This document shows, in pieces, positions 1-6,098 of a stretch of DNA of 13,267 bases; within the stretch, counting starts at the first letter, position 1, and each line of letters begins with the position of its first letter. Origin of the DNA: Dehalococcoidales bacterium (lineage in GTDB: Bacteria; Chloroflexota; Dehalococcoidia; Dehalococcoidales; UBA5760). The DNA lies in assembly GCA_016931015.1 (NCBI GenBank), contig JAFGFP010000040.1, forward strand, positions 1 to 13,267, written 5' to 3'. The translations under genes and the position numbers were made by a program. The notes beneath the pieces were generated by a model. It was not told the DNA's origin. It saw only the letters and a list, made by a program, of their open reading frames with translations, and did not search any database.

Positions 1-22
1 CAATTTTGTTTTCAAGTCGCAT
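1..22 (-). CDS. 5' end of a leftward gene (partial), possibly an SDR-family oxidoreductase
   Basis: Only the first seven codons are visible, read leftward from an ATG at 22-20 as MRLENKI. A strong ribosome binding site, AAAGGAG, lies at 36-30 on the same strand with a 7-base spacer, so this is a convincing translation start. Many short-chain dehydrogenases/reductases begin with a similar peptide (MRLENK followed by a Rossmann strand), so that family is a guess from seven residues only. The start is real with fair confidence; the product is not established. Confidence 0.45.
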
Positions 23-165
23 TTTTACACTCCTTTAAAATAATATTAGTAAAAGTAAATTAACGCATTGTTCTATTAATGTCAAATCTCAAAATGCTTT
101 TAAAGCAATTGAAGCAATAATAGGTGAACCACCAAATAATTCTGCGAAACTGAAAAGCAAAGAAG

Positions 166-187
166 TGGCAGCGGCTGGATTTGAACC
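166..187 (-). repeat. Copy of the 3' end of tRNA-Met(CAT), candidate attachment-site half
   Basis: These 22 bases match 821-842, the 3' end of the intact leftward tRNA-Met gene, at 21 of 22 positions in the same orientation; the one difference is C at 175 against G at 830. The copy covers the discriminator base, the 3' strand of the acceptor stem and the 3' half of the T-arm. Beyond 187 the similarity stops and the rest of the T-stem would not pair, so this is a fragment and not a second tRNA. A tRNA 3' end duplicated as a direct repeat is the classic footprint of tyrosine-recombinase integration. No integrase gene is visible in the window. Confidence 0.6.
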
Positions 188-211
188 TCGTCTCTCTATA
201 CGCCGGAGAAG

Positions 212-263
212 GTCAATAGGATTGTGGTACTGATTTTAGGTGTAAATATAAAAGCCTATTGAC
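212..263. repeat. 9-bp inverted repeat overlapping a promoter -35 box
   Basis: GTCAATAGG at 212-220 is exactly complementary to CCTATTGAC at 255-263, with 34 bases between. The right arm contains most of the TTGACA -35 box (259-264) of the promoter for the gene at 332. The position fits an operator for a repressor, perhaps the downstream gene's own product, or arm-type recombinase sites next to the tRNA fragment at 166-187. The pairing is directly visible; the role is inferred. Confidence 0.4.
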
Positions 264-288
264 AATATGCAACATCCAATTTTATAAT
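259..288 (+). promoter_or_regulatory. Consensus sigma-70-type promoter for the gene at 332
   Basis: TTGACA at 259-264 and TATAAT at 283-288 are separated by 18 bases. Both hexamers match consensus perfectly. Transcription would begin near 295, leaving a short A+T-rich leader before the AGGAGG ribosome binding site at 321-326. Confidence 0.75.
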
Positions 289-331
289 ATTATAACTTCA
301 TAACATATTTATAACATTGTAGGAGGTTAGA

Positions 332-793
332 ATGCCTACTATAAGGATTGACCACGAAGTTTATTCATGGCTTAAATCGCAGGCCGAACCATTTGAAGAC
401 ACACCTAATTCGGTACTACGGAAATTAGCCAGATTAGACAAAAAGACGGCTTTAATAAGCGACAATTCAATAACTGATGATATTCAATATGACAAAGGAG
501 CTAAGAGTACAATGGTATTAACTAAATCAGACCCGATTTTGCCCAAGCGCCTTTCGGGAAAGTATCTCGCCCGACAATGGAGAGTAAATGTAGTACACGC
601 GCTCTACCATAAAGACGGGTCTTGGTATAACCACCTTCGTGATTTCCCTGGAGCACTTTTCGACCCAAATGGATACGTTATATTCAACACTGAGAGAGAG
701 TATAGAGACTGTCCATATCTTCAACATGGGCAGGAACTTCACGCTATTGGGGGCATATCCTCTATTCCGGGATACAGACGCGTGCAGAAATAG
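332..793 (+). CDS. Small putative DNA-binding protein (ribbon-helix-helix-like N-terminus, unrecognised conserved-looking C-terminus)
   Basis: Encodes 153 residues. The start is fixed by AGGAGG at 321-326, five bases before the ATG, under a consensus promoter. Residues 1-36 (MPTIRIDHEVYSWLKSQAEP, then a helix with NSVLRKLARL) look like the short strand plus two helices of ribbon-helix-helix proteins, in particular the N-terminal dimerisation region of SeqA and restriction-associated relatives. Residues 40-70 look like a polar linker. Residues 76-153 are rich in Trp, Tyr and Gly, with WYNHLRDFPGALFDPNGY and GGISSIPGY, and look like a compact folded domain that I cannot name; a nucleic-acid-binding or restriction-associated role is possible. 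The gene is A+T-rich compared with the housekeeping genes, stands alone, converges on tRNA-Met, and lies between two copies of that tRNA's 3' end. This suggests horizontal acquisition. There is no membrane segment or signal peptide. Confidence 0.75.
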   Translation: MPTIRIDHEVYSWLKSQAEPFEDTPNSVLRKLARLDKKTALISDNSITDDIQYDKGAKSTMVLTKSDPILPKRLSGKYLARQWRVNVVHALYHKDGSWYNHLRDFPGALFDPNGYVIFNTEREYRDCPYLQHGQELHAIGGISSIPGYRRVQK

Positions 794-798
794 GTAAA

Positions 799-814
799 TT
801 TGGCGTAAGCCAAA
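799..814 (-). terminator. Short stem-loop between the convergent gene at 332 and tRNA-Met (weak terminator candidate)
   Basis: TTTGGC at 799-804 pairs with GCCAAA at 809-814 around the four-base loop GTAA. It sits just after the stop codon of the rightward gene and just after the 3' end of the leftward tRNA. The following T-rich tract is short on either strand, so intrinsic termination is uncertain. Confidence 0.3.
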
Positions 815-820
815 AACAAC

Positions 821-892
821 TGGCAGCGGGTGGATTTGAACCACCGACCAAGGGCTTATGAGTCCCCTGCTCTGCCACTGAGCTACGCTGCC
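821..892 (-). tRNA. tRNA-Met (anticodon CAT)
   Basis: A 72-base leftward tRNA folds into a full cloverleaf: acceptor GGCAGCG with CGCTGCC and discriminator A, a D-arm GCTC/GAGC with a 7-base loop, anticodon loop CTCATAA, and T-arm GGTGG-TTCAAAT-CCACC. CCA is not encoded. The first acceptor pair is G-C, so it is not the initiator tRNA. CAT could also be the tRNA-Ile that is modified to read AUA, so elongator Met is the likelier but not the proven identity. The anticodon stem has a G-T pair at its base and an A-G mismatch next to the loop. Its 3' 22 bases are duplicated at 166-187. Confidence 0.88.
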
Positions 893-901
893 ACAGGCAA
901 G

Positions 902-931
902 AATATAGCACAAGGCCGCTGGACTAGTCAA
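902..931 (-). promoter_or_regulatory. Promoter of tRNA-Met
   Basis: On the leftward strand TTGACT (931-926) and TATATT (907-902) are spaced by 18 bases. Transcription would begin close to the tRNA 5' end at 892, as is usual for tRNA promoters. Confidence 0.6.
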
Positions 932-979
932 TCCACACATAGGAAGCAGAACCGACAGCCGAGGGAGCTTAAAGTGTCC

Positions 980-1456
980 TCACTTCTCTTTACTTGCCTT
1001 GGCGGCGGCTTTCTTGGGCGTTACCTTTACTGACTTCGGCTTGATCTCTTCGGACTTGGGGATGGTCAGGGTCAGGACGCCCTGGTCGAAGACGGCCTCC
1101 GCCTTATCAGCCTTAAGGCCGTCAGGCAGCACCACCGAGCGCCGGAAAGCGCCGTAGCGGTGCTCCTCGTAGAGGTAGTTCTCGCGCTTGACTTCCTCAT
1201 CGGACTTGGTCTCACCCTTGATGGTCAGGGTGTCGCCGATGATGGTGATGTCTATCTCATCGGGATTTACCCCGGGGATAGCTGCCTTGACCACCACTGC
1301 GCGATCGGTGTGATACATGTTAATCGGAATCCCCAGGCCGATACCGTGGACAGCGGAAAGCCGGGAAGGCGAGATAAAGCTGTCTTCCAGCAGTTTATCC
1401 ATTGCCTGTCTCAGGCTCATGATTTCGGTAAATGGTTGCCAGCGTACGATGCTCAT
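980..1456 (-). CDS. hsp20: Hsp20 family small heat-shock protein (alpha-crystallin domain)
   Basis: Encodes 158 residues starting MSIVRWQPF. The start at 1456 is chosen because an AAAGGAGG ribosome binding site lies eight bases upstream; an in-frame ATG at 1501 lies in the leader and lacks a good site. The alpha-crystallin domain spans about residues 45-137: the PGVNPDEIDI strand, the GDTLTIKGE strand, and the diagnostic GVLTLTIPK (126-134). The N-terminal arm (MSLRQAMDKLLEDSF) is typical, and the C-terminal tail is Lys/Ala-rich. Family members are ATP-independent cytoplasmic holdases that keep unfolding proteins soluble for ATP-driven chaperones. The gene is divergent from dnaJ-hspR-clpC, which fits shared heat-shock control. 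Confidence 0.93.
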   Translation of the reverse strand: MSIVRWQPFTEIMSLRQAMDKLLEDSFISPSRLSAVHGIGLGIPINMYHTDRAVVVKAAIPGVNPDEIDITIIGDTLTIKGETKSDEEVKRENYLYEEHRYGAFRRSVVLPDGLKADKAEAVFDQGVLTLTIPKSEEIKPKSVKVTPKKAAAKASKEK

Positions 1457-1478
1457 TATGTTAGCCTCCTTTCTTTGT

Positions 1479-1499
1479 GGCACTGCTCCCTCAGTTGCC
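1479..1499 (-). promoter_or_regulatory. Stem-loop at the 5' end of the hsp20 leader
   Basis: In the leftward transcript, GGCAACTG pairs with CAGTGCC around AGGGAG, with one bulged A. It lies just after the predicted transcription start and upstream of the ribosome binding site, which it does not include. It could stabilise the mRNA or take part in heat-shock control. Short, so possibly chance. Confidence 0.25.
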
Positions 1500-1511
1500 A
1501 TTACTGATATT

Positions 1512-1540
1512 AATATAGTATATTAAGAAACTTTTGTCAA
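1512..1540 (-). promoter_or_regulatory. Promoter of hsp20
   Basis: On the leftward strand TTGACA (1540-1535) and TATATT (1517-1512) are spaced by 17 bases. This predicts a leader of about 50 bases before the ATG at 1456. The hexamers are of the housekeeping type, so heat induction would have to come from a repressor. Confidence 0.65.
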
Positions 1541-1579
1541 ATATTATATTATCACTTTGTTAGAATAGTTAATCTATGA

Positions 1580-1608
1580 TTGACATATCAGGCGGGATAG
1601 TTTATAAT
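1580..1608 (+). promoter_or_regulatory. Consensus promoter of the dnaJ-hspR-clpC operon
   Basis: TTGACA at 1580-1585 and TATAAT at 1603-1608 are spaced by exactly 17 bases, a perfect consensus promoter. Transcription should start near 1615, giving a leader of only about 20 bases before the ATG at 1634. So strong a promoter ahead of chaperone genes suggests repression under normal conditions, for which the encoded HspR is the obvious candidate. Confidence 0.8.
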
Positions 1609-1626
1609 CAACCCGTAGCTAGTTGA
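1608..1626. promoter_or_regulatory. Candidate repressor operator at the dnaJ transcription start
   Basis: TCAAC at 1608-1612 and GTTGA at 1622-1626 form an inverted repeat with 9 bases between, covering the last base of the -10 box and the likely start site. The position suits repression by HspR. However, the arms do not match the classical HAIR site (CTTGAGT-N7-ACTCAAG), and no CIRCE element is seen. Tentative. Confidence 0.25.
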
Positions 1627-1633
1627 GGTAGAT

Positions 1634-2626
1634 ATGGCTAAGAAAGATTACTACGATATATTAGGGATCAAGCGGGATGCCAGCGAACGGGAGATAAGGC
1701 AGGCCTACCGCAAGCTGGCCCGCAAGTACCACCCTGACGTTAACCCCAGCGACAAGTCGGCGGAGGCGCGCTTTAAGGAGATAAACGAGGCCCACGAGGT
1801 CCTCTCCGATAAAGGCAAGCGCGCCAAGTACGACCGCTTCGGGGATAACTGGCAGTACGCCGACCAGTTCGCCCAGGCCGGTTCTCAGGAGACGCCGCAC
1901 TGGGATTTTAGCCGCGGCGGCGGTAGCAGCGGTGTCCGCTTCGAGGAGGGCGACCTGGGCAGCATCTTCGAGGAGCTCTTCAAGGGCTCCCGAACCCAGG
2001 GCTTCACCCGCCGGCCCCGGTCGCGGCGAGGTCAGGATGTAGAGACCCCGGTGGCGGTTACCCTGGAGGAAGCCTATCACGGCGCTACCCGTCTGCTCAA
2101 CCTTGAGGTCGGCGAGCCGTGTTCCAGTTGCCGGGGCACCGGGCTGATACAGAACGTGCCCTGCTCGGTGTGCCGTGGTTCCGGGATAGCCAAGCGTATT
2201 AAGCGCCTCGAGGTCAAGATTCCGCCCGGGGTCAAGGACGGCTCCCGGGTACGTATCGCCGGTAAGGGGGGACAGGGCTACGGCGGCGCCGCCAACGGCG
2301 ACCTCTATCTCGTGGTCTCGGTAAAGCCGCACGCTCTATTCAAGAGAAACGGCGACGACTTGAGCGTAGAGATGGGCGTGCCCCTGACGGTGGCGGTACT
2401 GGGGGGCGAGGTGCAGGTGCCCTCTCCAAAGGGCAAGCTAGCCCTCAGGATTCCGCCGGAGACGCAAAACGGGCGCATCTTCCGCCTGACGGGGCAGGGT
2501 ATGCCTCACCTGGGGAACACCGGCCGCGGCGACCTGCTGGCCAAGGTCAGCGTGGTGCTGCCCACCAAGCTATCCGAGCGGGAAAGGGAGCTCTTCCGGC
2601 AACTCAGCGAGGCGGGACAGAAATGA
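1634..2626 (+). CDS. dnaJ: DnaJ/CbpA-type J-domain co-chaperone with a reduced zinc region
   Basis: Encodes 330 residues. The J domain occupies about residues 5-70, with the HPD motif that activates DnaK ATPase at 33-35. A Gly/Ser/Phe-rich linker follows (about 90-135), then a C-terminal substrate-binding region with paired beta domains (VKIPPGVKDGSRVRIAGKGG; RIPPETQNGRIFRLTGQGMP). Only two CxxCxGxG repeats are present, C163-C166 and C177-C180, whereas classical DnaJ has four; this leaves cysteines for one zinc site instead of two. The protein therefore lies between type I DnaJ and CbpA. It would deliver unfolded substrates to DnaK in the cytoplasm; dnaK and grpE are not in this window. It is the first gene of an operon with hspR and clpC. 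The ribosome binding site (TTGAGGT, 1623-1629) is moderate. Confidence 0.92.
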   Translation: MAKKDYYDILGIKRDASEREIRQAYRKLARKYHPDVNPSDKSAEARFKEINEAHEVLSDKGKRAKYDRFGDNWQYADQFAQAGSQETPHWDFSRGGGSSGVRFEEGDLGSIFEELFKGSRTQGFTRRPRSRRGQDVETPVAVTLEEAYHGATRLLNLEVGEPCSSCRGTGLIQNVPCSVCRGSGIAKRIKRLEVKIPPGVKDGSRVRIAGKGGQGYGGAANGDLYLVVSVKPHALFKRNGDDLSVEMGVPLTVAVLGGEVQVPSPKGKLALRIPPETQNGRIFRLTGQGMPHLGNTGRGDLLAKVSVVLPTKLSERERELFRQLSEAGQK

Positions 2627-2642
2627 GGGTTGCGAGGCTATC

Positions 2643-2972
2643 ATGAGCGAAGATAGAGAACCGCGCTACGCCATAAGCATCGCCGCCAGAATGGTGGGGG
2701 TGCGCACCCACACCTTGCGCTATTACGAGAGAATTGGCATAATAGAGCCACATCGCTCCCGGGGCAATACCCGCTTTTACTCGGACAGCGACATCGCCCG
2801 GCTGAAGCAGGCCAAGACCCTGATGGAAGACCTGGGGGTCAACCTGGCAGGGGTCGAGGTTATCCTGAGGATGCTGGGGCACGTGGCCGAGTTACAGAGT
2901 CGCCTGGAGGAGATGGAGGCCGACCTAGATAGATTAAGGGAGGCGAGCGATGAAACAGGAGAAATTTACTGA
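2643..2972 (+). CDS. hspR: HspR-like MerR-family heat-shock repressor
   Basis: Encodes 109 residues. The MerR-type winged helix begins with the HTH at about residues 9-28 (AISIAARMVGVRTHTLRYYE), followed by the wing (GNTRFYSDSDIARLKQ). The stretch LMEDLGVNLAGVEVIL is the hallmark of HspR and separates it from metal- or drug-sensing MerR proteins. A C-terminal heptad-rich helix (about 75-103) would dimerise it. HspR proteins repress dnaK, clpB, hsp20 or lon operons and are released on heat shock, often with DnaK as co-repressor. It starts 16 bases after dnaJ with GAGG five bases upstream, and its last 23 bases overlap the start of clpC, so the two are probably translationally coupled. Autoregulation of the operon is likely. 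Confidence 0.88.
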   Translation: MSEDREPRYAISIAARMVGVRTHTLRYYERIGIIEPHRSRGNTRFYSDSDIARLKQAKTLMEDLGVNLAGVEVILRMLGHVAELQSRLEEMEADLDRLREASDETGEIY

Positions 2973-5403
2973 GCAGGCGCAGGAGGCGCTGGCTCAGTCA
3001 CAGGAAATAGTTCGCCAGTACCACCATAGTCAGTGGGACGTGGAGCATATCCTACTGGCCCTGCTCCGCCAGGAGCAGGGGCTGGTCGGGGAGATACTGG
3101 CCGAGCTCGGCATTGATGTCGAGGCGATGCGGCGGCAGGTGGATACGGTGCTGGATAAGTCCCCCAAGGTCGCATACGAAGCGGAGCAGATTTACGCCAC
3201 GCCGCGGGTCGCCCAGCTTTTGTCCAAGGCCGATGAGGAAGCCAAGAGGCTCAAGGACGATTTTATCGGCGTCGAGCACCTATTGGTAGCCATGGTCGGG
3301 GAGCAGAAGGGCGGGGCAGCCGCTATTCTCCACCGCATGGGTGTCGACCAGGAGAAGGTCTACCGGGCGCTACGTAAGCTGCGCGGCGGGCACCGGGTTA
3401 CCGACGCCCGCGCCGAGAGCAAGTACCGCTCCCTGGAAAAGTACGGCCGGGACCTTACCGAGCTGGCCCGCGAGGGCAAGCTCGACCCGGTTATCGGGCG
3501 TGACGATGAAATCAGGCGTATAATGCAGGTGCTTACCCGCCGTACTAAGAATAACCCGGTAATCGTCGGGGACGCCGGCGTGGGTAAGACCGCCCTCGCG
3601 GAGGGCCTGGCCCAGAAGATTGCCGCCGACGATGTCCCCGATTCCCTAAAAGGGCGCCGCGTGGTGGCGTTGGACATGGGCTCGCTGGTGGCGGGCAGCA
3701 AGTTCCGTGGCGAGTTCGAGGAAAGACTCAAGGCGGTCATGGACGAGGTGCGCCAGTCGCAGGGTGAGGTTATCCTGTTCATCGATGAGATTCACACCGT
3801 GGTCGGCGCCGGGGCGGCCGAGGGGGCGATTGACGCCAGCAACATGCTCAAGCCGGCCCTGGCCCACGGCGAGCTGCAGTGCGTCGGGGCGACCACCCTC
3901 GACGAGTACCGCAAGTTCATCGAGAAGGATAAGGCCCTGGAGCGGCGCCTGCAGCCGGTGTTCGTCGGCGAGCCGAGCATCGAAGCCACCGTCGAGATGC
4001 TCAAAGGGCTGCGCCCCCGCTACGAGGCGCACCACAAGATTAAGATAAGCGACGCCGCCCTGGAGGCGGCCGCCAGGCTGAGCCAGCGCTATATCTCCGA
4101 CCGCTTCCTGCCGGATAAGGCGATTGACCTTATCGACGAGGCAGCCAGCAAGCTGCGCATCGACACCGAAAGCGCCCCGCCCGAGGTCAAGTCCCTCGAG
4201 CAGCAAATCGGGCGGCTGGCTAACGAGGAGGATGCGGCCTCACAGCGCCAGGAGTACGAGCAGGCCGCCCAGTTCAAGGCGGAGCGGCTGCGCCTGGAGG
4301 ACGAGTACCGCCAGGCCAAGGAGGGCTGGCTCAAGCAGGAGAAGATTGACGAGGTGGTCGACGAGGAGGACATCGCCCAGCTTATCTCCAAATGGACGGG
4401 GATTCCCGTCTCCCAGATGCTCGAGGGAGAAGCCGAGAAGCTGCTCCACATGGAGGAGCGCCTCCACGAGCGAGTGGTCAACCAGGAGGAGGCGGTGGTG
4501 GCCATCTCCGAGGCTATCCGCCGCAGCCGGGCCGGACTGAAAGACCCGAAGCGGCCCATCGGCAGCTTCATGTTCCTGGGGCCCACCGGGGTGGGTAAGA
4601 CCGAGCTTGCCAAGACCCTGGCCTGGTTCATGTTCGACGACGAGAACGCCATGGTGCGTCTCGATATGTCGGAGTACCAGGAGAAGCACACCGTCTCCCG
4701 TCTCATCGGGGCGCCGCCGGGCTACGTCGGCTACGAAGAGGGCGGGCAGCTCACCGAGGCGGTGCGCCGCCGTCCCTACCGGGTAATCCTGCTCGACGAG
4801 ATTGAGAAGGCGCACCCCGAGGTCTTTAATACCCTGCTCCAGATTCTCGACGACGGACGCCTGACCGACGGCCACGGGCGCACCGTGGACTTCAAGAACA
4901 GCGTCATCATCATGACCAGTAACACCGGCGTCGAGCTTATCAGACAGGAGGGCGGGCTCGGCTTCGAGACGAAAAAGGACGCGGCCAAGAGCCGGGAGCA
5001 GAGCTACGCGGCCATGAAGGACAAGGTGATGGGGGCCGTGAAGAAGACCTTCCGTCCCGAGTTCATTAACCGCATCGACGAGATTATCGTCTTCCACGAG
5101 CTGACCGAGGAGCAGCTACGGAGCATCGTTGACCTTTTGGTCGCCGACCTCAAGAAGCGGCTCAGCGAGCGTAATCTGGGGGTGGAGCTAAGTAAGGACG
5201 CCAAGTCGTGGCTGGCCAAGGAAGGCTACGACCCGGTTTACGGGGCGCGGCCGCTCCGGCGGGTGATAGAGCGCTACGTGGAGAACCCACTGTCGAGCAA
5301 GCTGCTCCGCGGCGAGTTCGGCGAAGGCGACACGGTTACGGTGGGCCTGGGGGCCAAGGGGCTTACCTTCAAGACGAAAAAGGCAACCAAGGTGGCTGCA
5401 TAG
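2950..5403 (+). CDS. clpC: ClpC-type AAA+ unfoldase, ATPase subunit of the Clp protease
   Basis: Encodes 817 residues. The N-terminal Clp_N double repeat (about 1-145) starts with the typical FTEQAQEAL. AAA module 1 has Walker A GDAGVGKT (207-214) and Walker B ending at D279-E280. A short middle domain (about 405-465, with YEQAAQFKAERLRLEDEY) matches ClpC and is too short for the long coiled-coil arm of ClpB. AAA module 2 has Walker A GPTGVGKT (544-551) and Walker B LLDE ending at D616-E617. An LGF tripeptide at 670-672 occupies the position of the ClpP-docking loop, so the protein should feed substrates to ClpP; clpP is not in the window. It is the third gene of the heat-shock operon, overlapping hspR by 23 bases. 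Control of a clpC gene by HspR, and not by CtsR as in Firmicutes, is noteworthy. Confidence 0.95.
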   Translation: MKQEKFTEQAQEALAQSQEIVRQYHHSQWDVEHILLALLRQEQGLVGEILAELGIDVEAMRRQVDTVLDKSPKVAYEAEQIYATPRVAQLLSKADEEAKRLKDDFIGVEHLLVAMVGEQKGGAAAILHRMGVDQEKVYRALRKLRGGHRVTDARAESKYRSLEKYGRDLTELAREGKLDPVIGRDDEIRRIMQVLTRRTKNNPVIVGDAGVGKTALAEGLAQKIAADDVPDSLKGRRVVALDMGSLVAGSKFRGEFEERLKAVMDEVRQSQGEVILFIDEIHTVVGAGAAEGAIDASNMLKPALAHGELQCVGATTLDEYRKFIEKDKALERRLQPVFVGEPSIEATVEMLKGLRPRYEAHHKIKISDAALEAAARLSQRYISDRFLPDKAIDLIDEAASKLRIDTESAPPEVKSLEQQIGRLANEEDAASQRQEYEQAAQFKAERLRLEDEYRQAKEGWLKQEKIDEVVDEEDIAQLISKWTGIPVSQMLEGEAEKLLHMEERLHERVVNQEEAVVAISEAIRRSRAGLKDPKRPIGSFMFLGPTGVGKTELAKTLAWFMFDDENAMVRLDMSEYQEKHTVSRLIGAPPGYVGYEEGGQLTEAVRRRPYRVILLDEIEKAHPEVFNTLLQILDDGRLTDGHGRTVDFKNSVIIMTSNTGVELIRQEGGLGFETKKDAAKSREQSYAAMKDKVMGAVKKTFRPEFINRIDEIIVFHELTEEQLRSIVDLLVADLKKRLSERNLGVELSKDAKSWLAKEGYDPVYGARPLRRVIERYVENPLSSKLLRGEFGEGDTVTVGLGAKGLTFKTKKATKVAA

Positions 5404-5420
5404 ATGGGAAGTCCCGGATA

Positions 5421-6077
5421 ATGACGGAAGCAACCGGCGAATCAACCGGCAAGAAGGGTTCGAGCAGGCAGCAACGTATCATGGCCGGCCTTTTCTTAGG
5501 CGGGATAATCGTCGCCTGTGTCTTCCTGGTCTTGCACTGGGAATACATGGTTCGCTTCCAGAAGTACGGCTACGTGGGCCTGCTCATCATGACTGTCATC
5601 ACCGGGTTCAGTATTCCCCTGCCCGTGCCCTACATGGTCTTCACCTTCACCCTGGGGGGCCTGCTGAACCCGGCCCTGGTCGGGGCTACCGCCGGGCTGG
5701 GGCTCGGTATCGGGGGTACACTCCTCTATCTGACGGGACGGGGCGGGCGCCACTTCCTGCCCCAATTCAGTATCACCGGCTCTGAAGACGAGAACTACTC
5801 TTCCAGGTTTTCTCGCTTCCTGAGAAAGATACGGATTCCCAAGATGATGGATTTCGCCCAGAGGCGGGGAACGCTGGCTATCTTCGTGCTCTCCGTGGTG
5901 CCCAACCCCGTCTTTGCCCCGGTGGCGGTGAGCATGGGGGCGATGCGTTTCGGGATGGGGAAGTTCTTTGTTTCCTGCTGGGCGGGCTCGACGGCCAAGG
6001 CTATGGTGCTCGCTTATTGCGGTTATCTGGGCCTGGGCTCCGCCCTGCGCTGGCTGGGCGTCTTCGGGGTGTCCTAA
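5421..6077 (+). CDS. DedA/VTT-domain (SNARE-associated type) integral membrane protein
   Basis: Encodes 218 residues from the ATG at 5421, 17 bases after clpC; the ribosome binding site is weak (GGGAAG). The same frame is open further upstream, but that part lies inside clpC. After a polar N-terminus, hydrophobic segments lie at about 20-38, 50-80, 82-105, 152-173 and 183-208. The VTT pattern is visible as a re-entrant-like SIPLPVPYMVFTFTLGG, a Gly-rich helix (GATAGLGLGIGGTLLYLTGR), and the C-terminal PNPVFAPVAVSMGAMRFGMGKFF. DedA/VTT proteins act in lipid or isoprenoid-lipid movement across the inner membrane and in envelope maintenance; the substrate here is unknown. Two methyltransferase genes follow in the same direction. 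Confidence 0.85.
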   Translation: MTEATGESTGKKGSSRQQRIMAGLFLGGIIVACVFLVLHWEYMVRFQKYGYVGLLIMTVITGFSIPLPVPYMVFTFTLGGLLNPALVGATAGLGLGIGGTLLYLTGRGGRHFLPQFSITGSEDENYSSRFSRFLRKIRIPKMMDFAQRRGTLAIFVLSVVPNPVFAPVAVSMGAMRFGMGKFFVSCWAGSTAKAMVLAYCGYLGLGSALRWLGVFGVS

Positions 6078-6098
6078 AATATGGATTGCGAGGTAATT

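Noticed and set aside
39..233. A + strand frame open for about 64 codons across the tRNA-Met fragment
   Set aside because: It has no ATG start or ribosome binding site, and the AAAGFEP-like peptide comes from reading the complement of the tRNA 3' end.
527..940. Leftward frame through the islet gene and tRNA-Met
   Set aside because: It runs through the tRNA and antisense to the better-supported gene at 332-793; no protein-like features.
830..1033. Rightward frame starting in the tRNA-Met complement
   Set aside because: Its protein (MDLNHRPRAYESPALPLSYA) is a classic translation of a tRNA complement and is not a gene.
1457..1501. Longer hsp20 start at 1501
   Set aside because: The extra 15 residues lie in the leader, lack a ribosome binding site, and the ATG at 1456 has AAAGGAGG at proper spacing.
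3646..5097. Long leftward and alternate-frame open reading frames inside clpC
   Set aside because: They are by-products of G+C-rich codon bias opposite a well-supported gene; no domains or ribosome binding sites.
2950..5403. ClpB as the identity of the AAA+ protein
   Set aside because: The middle domain is short and an LGF ClpP-docking tripeptide is present, both features of ClpC and not ClpB.
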